Source of the DNA: Candidatus Stramentimicrobium fermentans
Lineage (GTDB): Bacteria > Atribacterota > Phoenicimicrobiia > Phoenicimicrobiales > Stramentimicrobiaceae
Direction of reading: 5' to 3'
Assembly: GCA_012520575.1 (NCBI GenBank)
Contig: JAAYOB010000002.1
Span: 15,269 to 79,268, forward strand
Length of the DNA: 64,000 nt
In this document: positions 1 through 8,120 of the stretch, piece by piece
How positions within the stretch are numbered: position 1 is the stretch's first letter
Layout: every line of letters begins with the position of its first letter
Made by a program: the position numbers and the translations under genes
Notes under the pieces: model-generated
What the model was told of the DNA's origin: nothing
Databases searched by the model: none
Seen by the model: only the letters and a program-made list of their open reading frames with translations

Positions 1-609
1 GAGAGAGGTTTAAAATTGCCCCCTCAAGTTGCCCCGACCCAAATAGTCCTGGTTCCTATTTTCTTCGATAAATCAAAAAAGGAAGTAATGGAAAAAACTC
101 GAGAATACAAGAGATTGCTGGAAGAGAAATTTAGAGTGGAATTGGATGACCGCGACAGTTATACACCCGGCTGGAAGTTTAACGAATGGGAGATGAAGGG
201 GGTTCCGGTGCGGTTAGAAATCGGGCCACGTGACTTAGCTGAGAAACAGGTTACCGCAGTGAGAAGGGATAAGGGGAATAAGATAGCTATACCGGAAAAC
301 GAATTAGTTCCTGCTTTAGAAAAATGGCTGAATGATATTCAAAATAATCTATATATACAAGCCCGGACTCGTTTAGAGGAGAATATTCGGTTTACGGAAA
401 ACTATGAAGAATTTAAGGAGATAATAAAAGAAAAACTTGGCTTTATAAAGGCATATTGGTGCGGAGATGAGCTATGCGAAAATCAGATTAAAGCAGAGAC
501 CAAAGCCACAATTCGCTGTATTTCCTTAGAAGAACAGCAAGGAAAGGGTAAGTGTATTTTTTGCGGTAAGGAATCTACTACTCAGGTTTATTTCGGCAGG
601 GCTTATTAG
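1..609 (+). CDS. proS: Prolyl-tRNA synthetase, C-terminal part (5' end outside window)
   Basis: Charges tRNA-Pro with proline in the cytoplasm. The frame is open from base 1, so this is the last ~200 residues of a longer protein. The visible part has the end of the catalytic core (LPPQVAPTQIVLVPI), the anticodon-binding domain, and the motif around GWKFNEWEMKGVPVRLEIGP that is typical of archaeal/eukaryal-type ProRS. The C-terminal extension carries four cysteines in CGDELC and CIFC pairs, the zinc-binding-like domain of this type, and ends in the characteristic YFGRAY. The bacterial-type enzyme with an editing insertion looks different. An EF-Tu-domain-like gene follows 91 bp downstream on the same strand. 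Confidence 0.93.
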   Translation, partial: ERGLKLPPQVAPTQIVLVPIFFDKSKKEVMEKTREYKRLLEEKFRVELDDRDSYTPGWKFNEWEMKGVPVRLEIGPRDLAEKQVTAVRRDKGNKIAIPENELVPALEKWLNDIQNNLYIQARTRLEENIRFTENYEEFKEIIKEKLGFIKAYWCGDELCENQIKAETKATIRCISLEEQQGKGKCIFCGKESTTQVYFGRAY

Positions 610-700
610 TAGAATAAGAAAAGAACTTAATTAACAGGGTAATTCTATTTGTTTTGATAATTTAAATTAAAAAAATCAGTTAGGAAAGGAGGACTCTGCA

Positions 701-958
701 ATGGAAAAGTTTTTAATTGGTCATGTGGTAAGTTACTTTGCTAAGATTGGTGTAGCGGCAATTGAAATTGAATCAGGAGAAATCAAAGTAGGAGACACTC
801 TCTATTTTAGCGGACATACTACTGATTTTGAACAGCAGATTGAATCTATACAGATTGACCGTAATCCTGTGGAATCTGCTCAAGCCGGTGACTCTGTCGG
901 TATAAAAGTAAAAGATAGAGTTAGAGATGGAGACGAAGTATACAAAGTAACCGACTGA
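701..958 (+). CDS. Stand-alone EF-Tu domain-2-like protein
   Basis: An 85-residue protein matching only the beta-barrel domain 2 of translational GTPases (pattern IGHVVSYF...GVAAIEI...GEIKVGDTLYFSG...AGDSVGIKV..RVRDGDEVYKV). There is no G domain, so it cannot be a GTPase by itself. Similar small translation-elongation-factor-like proteins are known in archaea and some anaerobic bacteria, but their role is not established. A strong ribosome binding site (AAAGGAGG) lies before the ATG at 701. It lies between proS and a terminator hairpin at 1032-1065, so it may be the last gene of a proS transcript. Confidence 0.8.
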   Translation: MEKFLIGHVVSYFAKIGVAAIEIESGEIKVGDTLYFSGHTTDFEQQIESIQIDRNPVESAQAGDSVGIKVKDRVRDGDEVYKVTD

Positions 959-1031
959 GCAAGTGGTACTAAGTTAACATGCTCTTTTATAAAATAGCCT
1001 TGTTTGAATAAGAATAAAATATAGTGTGAAG

Positions 1032-1065
1032 AATAATCAGGGGGAAAGTCCCTGATTATTTTATG
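1032..1065 (+). terminator. Intrinsic terminator after the EF-Tu-domain-like gene
   Basis: A perfect 11-bp inverted repeat (AATAATCAGGG at 1032-1042 and its complement at 1050-1060) with a 7-base loop, followed by a short T-rich run. The rest of the 959-1279 gap holds a TATAAT hexamer at 1175-1180 that could be a -10 box for the next gene. No good -35 was seen. Confidence 0.75.
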
Positions 1066-1279
1066 TAATAATCAGCTTAAATCAGTTATCTTTATACTTA
1101 CCTCCCTCTCTGAGAGAGGATAGCAATGCCCCTCTACATCGATTTGTATTGCCCTGTCTGTCATTAATAAATGATATAATAAAAAGATCGGCAGGGGAAC
1201 CGTAAATACAATTTAGCCACTCCTACCAGAAAAATTCAACCACAAAAAAGCAATTTATTAAAGCAGGCAAGGACCAAAA

Positions 1280-2392
1280 ATGATTAGTTTGGAGCTGAGC
1301 TACCATGATTTAATCATACCGGGTGATTGGACGCCAATGTTCAGAAAAATCCAGAACCAAAATGGAGTAATAATGGTCTTGGGTAAATCTGATTCCGGAA
1401 AAACTAGCCTAATTAAATTACTTGCCGCATATCTGGTGAGGAGAAATAGGAAAATAGCCCTGATAGATTTAGACATAGGGCAATCTATTTTAGGATTACC
1501 CGGTACTATGGGAATAGGTATTGTAAACCGGTCAAATTTAAAGAATGGCTTGGTTCAGGTAAATCACAGGTCCTTTTTCGGAGCCACTTCTCCGGCGAAA
1601 GGTATAGATAGATTTCTGGAGAAAGCCTATCGATTATATACCGTTGCTCATAAAGAGAATGCAGATGTATTCTTAATTGATACTACCGGACTGGTAATGG
1701 GTAGTTTGGGAGCATATCTGAAGGGTAATCTAATAAAGCGAATTAATCCGACGGCCTTAATAGCCCTCCAATTCGAGCAGGAATTAGAGCCAATTCTAAC
1801 AGAATGTGAAATCCTTCCTGCTCTTAAGATTTACCGTGTAAAACCATATCAAAGAATTATCAGGAAAAATTGGACGGAAAGGAAAACCAGAAGGAAAAAG
1901 CAATTTGAGCTTTATTTTCAAGATGCACAATTGCGGGATCTTGATTTTTCAGCGATACCTATAAGGGATTTTAATTTTGATTTTGATTTCGGCAGCAAGA
2001 GCAGCAGAGCAGCACAAATTTTCCGGCAATTTCAACGGGAGATTATTTCAACAAAGATAGTAGAAAAAAGGACTCTAATGGTTTTATCGCCTGAACCGCA
2101 GTATAATCCTGACAAGGAATTGCTAAGCAAAATAAAAGATTATTTTAAAGTAGAGCATATAGTTATAATCTTTCCGGAGTGGTTCCAAAATCTGTTAATA
2201 TCTCTTACTGACACCGAAGGGCTGAGTAATGGATTAGGAATAATAGGAAATATTGATTTTAAGAAGAAGATAATGACTACTTATTTACCAATATCTGTTT
2301 CGTCAAAAGCCTTAGCTCAAATAGAGTTAGGCATGTTCAGAATTAGACTTGACGGCACGGAGTTGCCCTATCTTGAGCCGGAACAATATTAG
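1280..2392 (+). CDS. Clp1/Grc3-like P-loop polynucleotide kinase family protein
   Basis: A 370-residue protein with a Walker A motif (GKSDSGKTS, residues 35-43), then the LIDLDIGQS and SPAKG segments and a LIDTTGLV Walker B-like strand. This architecture is that of the Clp1/NOL9/Grc3 family, which phosphorylates RNA or DNA 5'-OH ends in eukaryotes and archaea. The C-terminal ~150 residues are less conserved and contain a basic patch (RKNWTERKTRRKKQ). Bacterial members exist mainly in thermophilic or anaerobic lineages and are little studied; substrate and role here are inference. The downstream permease gene starts 41 bp after the stop. Confidence 0.7.
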   Translation: MISLELSYHDLIIPGDWTPMFRKIQNQNGVIMVLGKSDSGKTSLIKLLAAYLVRRNRKIALIDLDIGQSILGLPGTMGIGIVNRSNLKNGLVQVNHRSFFGATSPAKGIDRFLEKAYRLYTVAHKENADVFLIDTTGLVMGSLGAYLKGNLIKRINPTALIALQFEQELEPILTECEILPALKIYRVKPYQRIIRKNWTERKTRRKKQFELYFQDAQLRDLDFSAIPIRDFNFDFDFGSKSSRAAQIFRQFQREIISTKIVEKRTLMVLSPEPQYNPDKELLSKIKDYFKVEHIVIIFPEWFQNLLISLTDTEGLSNGLGIIGNIDFKKKIMTTYLPISVSSKALAQIELGMFRIRLDGTELPYLEPEQY

Positions 2393-2432
2393 ATTACCGG
2401 GAAGGTTAAAAAGGAGAAGAAAAGATAGTGTA

Positions 2433-3332
2433 ATGAATAGAAAAGAGAAAGAAGGGGTGCTGCTGGTAATCCTTTGTGTATTGATGCATGGTGCTCACCC
2501 TATTTTGGGCAAGTATGGTGTCTCTTTAGTGCAACCTCTATTTTTTGCCAGTGTCACCAATCTTATTGCCGCAGTGAGTTTAATTTTGATTATCTTGTTT
2601 AAAAAAGAGTCACTTCTGCTCTTAATAGATAAGAGATACTTTCTTTCCCTTCTGTCTATCGGATTTTTTGGAACCACCCTCTCCAGTATTGTCTTTTTTT
2701 ATGGTGTGAGATTAACCAGTGGAATAAATTCGGCAATTTTATTGCAGGCAGAACCGGTCTATTCTCTTGTTATCGGATATCTGCTATTGCAAGAAAAAGT
2801 AACCACCAGACAGATAATTTCTACTATAGTAATTATTATAGGAACCGTACTGGTTATTTATCAGGGAACCTCTCGTCTGAATTGGGGCGATATTTTAGTT
2901 TTATTAACCCCTCTCTGCTACCAAGTGGGACATTATTTTAGCAAAAGATTGCTAAATCAGACCGAAATAAGCCCTCTTTTTATAGCTGCCGGAAGAACCT
3001 TCTATGGCGGGGTGTTCTTATTTATATTAAACCGGTTAGCCGGAACAGGTGACTTTAAGATACTTACTCAACCCAATATTTTTGCTATTTTTATCTTTTA
3101 CGGAACTGTAGTATATGCCTTAACCTATTTAACATTCTATGCCGCTATAAAACGCATCAATCTTTCTAAAGCCAGTGCCATTATCTCCATTTATCCCGCT
3201 ATATCAATCGTGTTGGCTAATGTAATTTTAAAAGAAGTACCTGATGTTTATCAGTCAAGTGGATTTTTAATTGTATTGGCCGGTGTATTCTATCTCTCCA
3301 ATCTCAAAAGCGAATTACGAAAAGATCGTTAA
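2433..3332 (+). CDS. EamA/DMT-family transporter
   Basis: Integral membrane permease of the drug/metabolite transporter superfamily, with about ten hydrophobic helices in two EamA repeats (299 residues). Signature pieces are SGINSAILLQAEPVYSLVIG closing the first repeat and NLSKASAIISIYPAISIVL in the second. The frame is open from 2349 inside the preceding gene, but the ATG at 2433 starts exactly at the first hydrophilic residues before helix 1 and has an AAGGAG 16 bases upstream, so I place the start there. Substrate cannot be predicted. Probably co-transcribed with the Clp1-like gene. Confidence 0.85.
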   Translation: MNRKEKEGVLLVILCVLMHGAHPILGKYGVSLVQPLFFASVTNLIAAVSLILIILFKKESLLLLIDKRYFLSLLSIGFFGTTLSSIVFFYGVRLTSGINSAILLQAEPVYSLVIGYLLLQEKVTTRQIISTIVIIIGTVLVIYQGTSRLNWGDILVLLTPLCYQVGHYFSKRLLNQTEISPLFIAAGRTFYGGVFLFILNRLAGTGDFKILTQPNIFAIFIFYGTVVYALTYLTFYAAIKRINLSKASAIISIYPAISIVLANVILKEVPDVYQSSGFLIVLAGVFYLSNLKSELRKDR

Positions 3333-3771
3333 CTAAAATTATTTTAATAACATATCTCCCATGTTATATATCTTAAGCAGTTACTAAGAAATTTAAAAAA
3401 TCTTGAATGTTGTTCTTTACTTAAAAAGCTATAATTACTTAATTCCGTCAGTGTAAAATTTTAGCAGCCATTTCTCGGATTAAGTTTGTCAGTTAGTCAA
3501 CAAAAAAGACAGACTTACCTCTAGCAGTAACCAAAGAAAAAGAAGAGACATTCTTTTTCTAAAGAGAGGTAAATCTACCGAATGAAAGAACTAAAACTAA
3601 TTATTATACTGCCATCTTTTGAGCTTGCTATATCGGAAGATAGGCTCAATACAAAGTATTTATAGTTTTCTTTTTGTATTATTATCTATGGTTACATTAT
3701 GCTAAATTAAGTATAGCTAGGCAAAAAAGGATGGGTTTTGCACAGTCTGCCGCTCCTATGACAGTTTATCT
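3333..3771. other. Intergenic region between convergent genes, with a nested hairpin
   Basis: No gene seen. The region lies between the plus-strand permease and the minus-strand aminotransferase. Its only clear structure is a nested inverted repeat at 3511-3576, listed separately, that may terminate transcription from both sides. Confidence 0.5.
3511..3576. repeat. Nested inverted repeat, possible bidirectional terminator
   Basis: The outer arms at 3511-3522 and 3565-3576 match at 11 of 12 bases. The inner arms at 3535-3544 (AGAAAAAGAA) and 3551-3560 are a perfect 10-bp repeat with a 6-base loop and give A-rich/T-rich flanks in both directions. It sits between convergent genes, where a bidirectional terminator is expected. 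Confidence 0.5.
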
Positions 3772-4947
3772 TTATTTGCGGTAGGCTTGCTGGGCGGCAA
3801 TGATGCCATGCTGTGCTGCTTTATAACCCTGTTCCTGTAAGATATTCTCCAGTGCCGCAAGAAGCAGCATGACATTGTCACGGGAGCAGGAATAGCCCAT
3901 CAGTCCGATACGCCAAGCTTTACCCTTGAACTTACCCAATCCTCCGCCGATTTCAATACCATAATCGCTGAGTAGTGCTTTTCTGACTTTCACATCATCA
4001 ATACCCTCCGGGATATAGACTGAGTTTAACTCCGGTAGCCGATACTCAGGAGCTACCACCATCTCTAACCCCATTGCCTCCAGACCTGCCACCAGTGCTT
4101 TGGAATGGAGCTTGTGTCTTTTGAAACGTTCTTCCAATCCTTCCTCTAAGACTAAGCGCAGGGCTTCATGCAGGGCATAGGACATGCTGATTGGTGCGGT
4201 ATGGTGGTAGAATCGCTCTTGACCCCAGTAACTGCCCAGCATCTTCATATCTAAATACCAGCTTTGAATAGGGGTGGTACGCTGAGTCATAACCTCCCGG
4301 GCGGCTTCACTAAAGGAGACCGGTGAAAGTCCAGGTGGGCAACTGATACATTTTTGAGTACCGCTATAGATGGCATCGATCTGCCATTTGTCGGTCTCTA
4401 CTGGTATACCGGCGAGTGAGGTTACCGCATCCACTACGAAGAGTGCTCCGGCTTCTTTTACCAGCCGGGATATCTCTTCTAAAGGTTGTCTTACTCCTGT
4501 TGAGGTCTCGGCATGGACTATAGCAAGCAGTTTTACCTTGCCGATATCAGCAAGGACTTTTTTGACTTCATCCGGCTCTACGATGGTGCCCCATTCGGCA
4601 TTCAGGATTATCGGTTCTGCCCCACAACGCCTGACAATATCTGCCATACGCTCACCAAAGTAACCGTTGATACAGACAACCGCTTTATCACCCGGCTCAA
4701 GCAGATTAACCAATACTGCCTCCATACCGGCACTACCGGTACCGGAGATGGCGATAGTCAGTTCATTTTTGGTCTGATAGACCTCTCTTAGCATCTCTCT
4801 GGTCTCATTCATTATCTCTAAGAAGTCGGGGTCTAAGTGGCCTACTAAGGGGGTTGCCATGGTCTTTAAGACACGGGGATGGACATCACTGGGACCCGGG
4901 CCCATTAAAATTCTTTTTCCGGGGTTTAAATCGGTATAATTTTTCAT
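3772..4947 (-). CDS. Class V aminotransferase (alanine-glyoxylate / serine-pyruvate type)
   Basis: PLP-dependent transaminase that would interconvert small amino and keto acids such as alanine, serine, glyoxylate and pyruvate. The start motif MGPGPSDVHPRVL, the SGTGSAGMEA phosphate-binding loop, VVDAVTSLAG, and the PLP-lysine segment SGTQKCISCPPGLSP are all present; 391 residues is normal. The frame extends five codons upstream, but a GGAGG lies just before the ATG at 4947, so that start is chosen. It is the last gene of a minus-strand group with two cupin/HAD pairs. The family also contains 2-aminoethylphosphonate transaminases, but the neighbouring HADs do not look like phosphonatases. Confidence 0.9.
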   Translation of the reverse strand: MKNYTDLNPGKRILMGPGPSDVHPRVLKTMATPLVGHLDPDFLEIMNETREMLREVYQTKNELTIAISGTGSAGMEAVLVNLLEPGDKAVVCINGYFGERMADIVRRCGAEPIILNAEWGTIVEPDEVKKVLADIGKVKLLAIVHAETSTGVRQPLEEISRLVKEAGALFVVDAVTSLAGIPVETDKWQIDAIYSGTQKCISCPPGLSPVSFSEAAREVMTQRTTPIQSWYLDMKMLGSYWGQERFYHHTAPISMSYALHEALRLVLEEGLEERFKRHKLHSKALVAGLEAMGLEMVVAPEYRLPELNSVYIPEGIDDVKVRKALLSDYGIEIGGGLGKFKGKAWRIGLMGYSCSRDNVMLLLAALENILQEQGYKAAQHGIIAAQQAYRK

Positions 4948-5009
4948 TATAATTACCTCCAATATCTTTCTTTGAATTTATTACTATCTAATATTTACTA
5001 TAAATAACT

Positions 5010-5813
5010 TTAAATTAATATCTTACTAAAAGTTGAATAAAATTCTGTTTCTTTCTCTATTACGGTGATATCCTGTTTACGGGCAATTCCCTTCTGTTCC
5101 TCTGTACAATACCCCCAGCCGGCTAAAAAGACCTGCACTCCTAACTCCTTTGATTCCTCCAGATAATTAAGCTGATCATCGATAAAACAGATATTATTAA
5201 AATCGGTCCGGTACTGTGCTGCTATGGCTCTCATATGGTCGGATTTACTCCGGCCGTAGTTTTTATCGAATATATCCTCTATTGGCAGTACAAATCCTAA
5301 ATAATCCTGATGGAAGGCCGGATGAATAGCAGTACCCAAATTAGAAGTAGCAATGACTACTTTCACTCCCTCTTGTAATAGCCGTTTTATTCCGGTTGTG
5401 ACCCCTTTATAGGCAGGGGATAGGGCAAACCATTTCGTAAAATCTTTCTTTTGCCAGATCTCTTTCTCCTGAAAAAATAGTTCGTGAAAGATTTCGTAGT
5501 CTAAATCCAGTTCACTGCGGATTTTTCTAAACTCTTGTTGGTCACGTACCGGTATTTCTTCTTCTATAATCTTAATCATGACCAGAAAATCACAGGAATA
5601 CTCCACATAGGCACGCAACCGTTGGTATTTCTCCATCTCCCGGTGGTATTCCTTCTTCTTACGCTCCCAATTGTCAAAGGTGAAAATCTCCCCACCAAAA
5701 TTCTTTTTCACCTCAGAGCCAAAATAACGGCAATAGGCATTGTGGGCGGTGAATAATGATTTTAAAGCACTATCACTGATTACCCCATCATAATCAACAG
5801 CTAATATCTTCAT
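5010..5813 (-). CDS. HAD-superfamily hydrolase, copy A
   Basis: A 267-residue haloacid dehalogenase-like protein. Motif I is DYDGV (nucleophile Asp and acid/base Asp, residues 7-9), motif II is ATSNLG, a lysine follows in GRSKSDHM, and motif IV is FIDDQLNY. A helical cap of about 110 residues lies between motifs I and II. Most relatives are phosphatases acting on small molecules; the substrate is unknown. It is a clear paralogue of the gene at 6292-7113, with the same motifs and nearly the same length. Each HAD gene follows a cupin gene, suggesting duplication of a two-gene unit. Confidence 0.85.
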   Translation of the reverse strand: MKILAVDYDGVISDSALKSLFTAHNAYCRYFGSEVKKNFGGEIFTFDNWERKKKEYHREMEKYQRLRAYVEYSCDFLVMIKIIEEEIPVRDQQEFRKIRSELDLDYEIFHELFFQEKEIWQKKDFTKWFALSPAYKGVTTGIKRLLQEGVKVVIATSNLGTAIHPAFHQDYLGFVLPIEDIFDKNYGRSKSDHMRAIAAQYRTDFNNICFIDDQLNYLEESKELGVQVFLAGWGYCTEEQKGIARKQDITVIEKETEFYSTFSKILI

Positions 5814-5904
5814 TGAGACCCTCTGCTATCATAAAATTTATTCTGCTATCTTACCTATAATTTTAATTGATTTGTGAACCATAGTCTAGTTGGCAGACGA
5901 ACGA

Positions 5905-6243
5905 TTATTTATAAGGTATCAGGCATAGAAACCTTAACAATTCCTCTCCCGTGTTTTTAAACCCGTGCTCCAGCCCCGGCTCCACAAAGACCACACTGTC
6001 TTTTTTAATAGGATAGCTTTTGCCCTCTATCTTGACTTCTCCCTCGCCTTCCAGTACGAATACTTCATGTTCCCAATCATGGGCATGGTAGGGAATGTGA
6101 CCCTCGGCGTCAATTTCAAACATCCTCATAGCAAAATTTTCGGCATCATCCTTATCGGAAATAAGCCATCTCACTTTCGCACCTTTGGTATCTTCCATTG
6201 CCATATCTTCTAAAGGCACTTCCTGATAAGCAGCTACTTTCAT
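5905..6243 (-). CDS. Small cupin-domain protein A
   Basis: A 112-residue single-domain beta-barrel cupin. Metal-ligand motifs are visible: PYHAHDWEHEVFVLEGEG carries the two histidines and the glutamate of motif 1, and PGLEHGF carries the histidine of motif 2. Small cupins of this class may be dioxygenases, isomerases or metabolite sensors, so no reaction is assigned. A GGAGGA ribosome site precedes the ATG. It lies 91 bp upstream of HAD copy A and downstream of HAD copy B. Confidence 0.85.
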   Translation of the reverse strand: MKVAAYQEVPLEDMAMEDTKGAKVRWLISDKDDAENFAMRMFEIDAEGHIPYHAHDWEHEVFVLEGEGEVKIEGKSYPIKKDSVVFVEPGLEHGFKNTGEELLRFLCLIPYK

Positions 6244-6291
6244 CCGCTGATTCCTCCTTTTTCACTTCAAATAATTATTCTTTCACACTTA

Positions 6292-7113
6292 TCACGCATG
6301 ATTTTCAGCTTTATTCATATATCTCTTGATAGTTGGATAGAAATCCGCTGTTTTTTCTATAACCGGGATGTTCTGCTTATTTGCCTTTCTCTTTTGCTGG
6401 GAAGTTGCATAGCTCCAACCGGCGAGCAAGACATTGATTCCTAAAGGACGAGTCTGCACCAGATGCGCCAGCTGGTCATCAACAAAGTAAATCTCTGCAA
6501 ATTTAGCCCCATAAAAACTGTTCATATACTTAATCTGATTGGATTTATCTTCTCCAAAACTGATATCGAGTATATCCTCTTCTTTGATGGGAATATTATA
6601 GTATTGCGGAAGAAAAGCCCGGGCAATGGTGTCACGGAGATTAGAGGTAGCTACCGCCACTTTTACCCCTTCTTGCACAAATTTTTTAATCCCCCCTACT
6701 ATTTCCGGATAAGCGGGCTCCAGAGCCAACCATTTTTGAAAACTAATCTCCTGTAATCTCTTTCTCTCTCTATAAAATAGTTCGTAAAACTTATCAAATT
6801 CAAATTTAACCGTATTGCGGTATTGGTCAAATTCTACCTGAGTAGAGATATAATTTTTTTCTTCGAGCAGTTTTTGTATCAAGCCATAGTCGGTAGCCGC
6901 TCTGATATAAGGCCTTAGAGAGCGATAATGGGCAATATCTCGGGCATATTTCTTTTGAATATCAGCCCAGTTTTGAAAAGTAAACTTTTCTCCGCCAAAT
7001 ACTTTGCTATTGTTGTTACCTATCAACTGCAAATAGGCATTATGGCTGACAAAGAGGGCATCCATTTCACTATCTACAATTACCCCGTCATAATCAAGTG
7101 CCAATACTTTCAT
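6292..7113 (-). CDS. HAD-superfamily hydrolase, copy B
   Basis: A 273-residue HAD hydrolase, paralogue of copy A. Motif I is DYDGV (residues 7-9), motif II is ATSNLRDT, the lysine segment is GEDKSNQI, and the acidic motif is FVDDQLAH. The C-terminal segments (LLAGWSYAT... and VIEKTADFY) mirror LAGWGYCT and VIEKETEFY of copy A, so the whole chain was duplicated, not just the catalytic core. The 34-bp gap to the upstream cupin suggests co-transcription. Phosphatase activity is inferred from the family. Confidence 0.85.
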   Translation of the reverse strand: MKVLALDYDGVIVDSEMDALFVSHNAYLQLIGNNNSKVFGGEKFTFQNWADIQKKYARDIAHYRSLRPYIRAATDYGLIQKLLEEKNYISTQVEFDQYRNTVKFEFDKFYELFYRERKRLQEISFQKWLALEPAYPEIVGGIKKFVQEGVKVAVATSNLRDTIARAFLPQYYNIPIKEEDILDISFGEDKSNQIKYMNSFYGAKFAEIYFVDDQLAHLVQTRPLGINVLLAGWSYATSQQKRKANKQNIPVIEKTADFYPTIKRYMNKAENHA

Positions 7114-7147
7114 CTAATTTCCCTTTTTACTACTATTGTGCCGCTAA

Positions 7148-7486
7148 TCAGGACAAAAAATCTTCTCTGACGGGATAGAAAATGTCAATTATCTGAGCAC
7201 CTTCTACCAGAGCATGTACCTCATGGGTCATATTAGAAGGAATAATAGCCCCTTCGCCTGCTTTTAAGACTTGTTCTTTACAGCCGACAATCATTTTTAC
7301 AGAACCTTTGAGGACATAACAGATCTGCTCATGCGGATGTTCATGTTCCGGCATAATAGTATCTTCGGAACCAAAATCAAACAAGCTCATCATGACATGG
7401 TTATGGGCTACTGCCCTAATCTGGGAGTTTTTTAATACCGGTTTTACCTTTAATTCATCTTTTTTAAAAAATTTTACTTCTTCCAT
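7148..7486 (-). CDS. Small cupin-domain protein B
   Basis: A 112-residue cupin with motif 1 PEHEHPHEQICYVLKGS (histidines and glutamate) and motif 2 PSNMTHEVHAL (histidine). It is typical of the quercetinase/PcaC-like small cupins, which often bind Zn, Fe or Mn. It is more diverged from cupin A than the two HADs are from each other. It is probably the first gene of the cupin-HAD-cupin-HAD-aminotransferase unit, since 77 bp separate it from the Nudix gene upstream. Confidence 0.83.
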   Translation of the reverse strand: MEEVKFFKKDELKVKPVLKNSQIRAVAHNHVMMSLFDFGSEDTIMPEHEHPHEQICYVLKGSVKMIVGCKEQVLKAGEGAIIPSNMTHEVHALVEGAQIIDIFYPVREDFLS

Positions 7487-7563
7487 ATTGGTGTTCTTTA
7501 CTCCTGATTACCTCTGAAAATAATTTAGTTATGATAAATATTGTATTAATTAGAAAAATATTT

Positions 7564-8067
7564 TTAAGAACAGCCGAAAACTTGCTCTACTGCCTCCTGC
7601 TGAAAGGGGAAGGCCAGGGGAGGCATATCTGCAATATTAAAATATTCAGCCCTTTCTGCATCATCACCGGCACGCAACTCCCCACCAATAATGCCCGCCT
7701 CATAGGTGATAATAATTACATGGCCATATAAATCACTCTCATGGTTAAAAATTTTAATAAAATTGTTTACAATGCCCTTTAAACCGGTCTCCTCCTCCAA
7801 TTCTCTCAATGCCGCCTGAATAGCTGATTCTCCATTATTAATAAATCCACCCGGTAAAGACCATTTTCCTTTCCCCGGCTCTGATTTTCTCTTTACCAAT
7901 ACTATGCGGTCATTCCCATCACTAACCACCACTGCTACACTGGGGAGGGGATTATCATAATAGGTAGTCTGACAATTTTCGCAATACTTCCGAACCTTGC
8001 CCTCTTCTTCCATTTGGGTCAACAGGCTGCCGCATTTGGTGCAATACTTTATATTAATCTGTTTCAT
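7564..8067 (-). CDS. Nudix hydrolase with N-terminal zinc ribbon
   Basis: Hydrolyses a nucleoside-diphosphate-linked compound; NADH pyrophosphatase-like or ADP-ribose-type substrates are likely. The N-terminus has two CxxC knuckles (CTKCGS and CENCQT). The Nudix box is intact as GGFINNGES...LRELEEETGLKG with the catalytic glutamates. The frame begins at a TTG at 8085, but the ATG at 8067 has GAGGAGA at proper distance and is the better start (167 residues). It lies 53 bp downstream of radC. Confidence 0.87.
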   Translation of the reverse strand: MKQINIKYCTKCGSLLTQMEEEGKVRKYCENCQTTYYDNPLPSVAVVVSDGNDRIVLVKRKSEPGKGKWSLPGGFINNGESAIQAALRELEEETGLKGIVNNFIKIFNHESDLYGHVIIITYEAGIIGGELRAGDDAERAEYFNIADMPPLAFPFQQEAVEQVFGCS

Positions 8068-8120
8068 CCGATTCTCCTCTATCAATATTTTTACTTTGTG
8101 GGCTACTTATTTTTACAATT

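Noticed and set aside
3772-7486. A phosphonate degradation pathway (PhnW plus PhnX)
   Set aside because: The aminotransferase fits alanine-glyoxylate/serine-pyruvate enzymes, and both HADs have DYDGV with a large cap rather than the phosphonatase motif.
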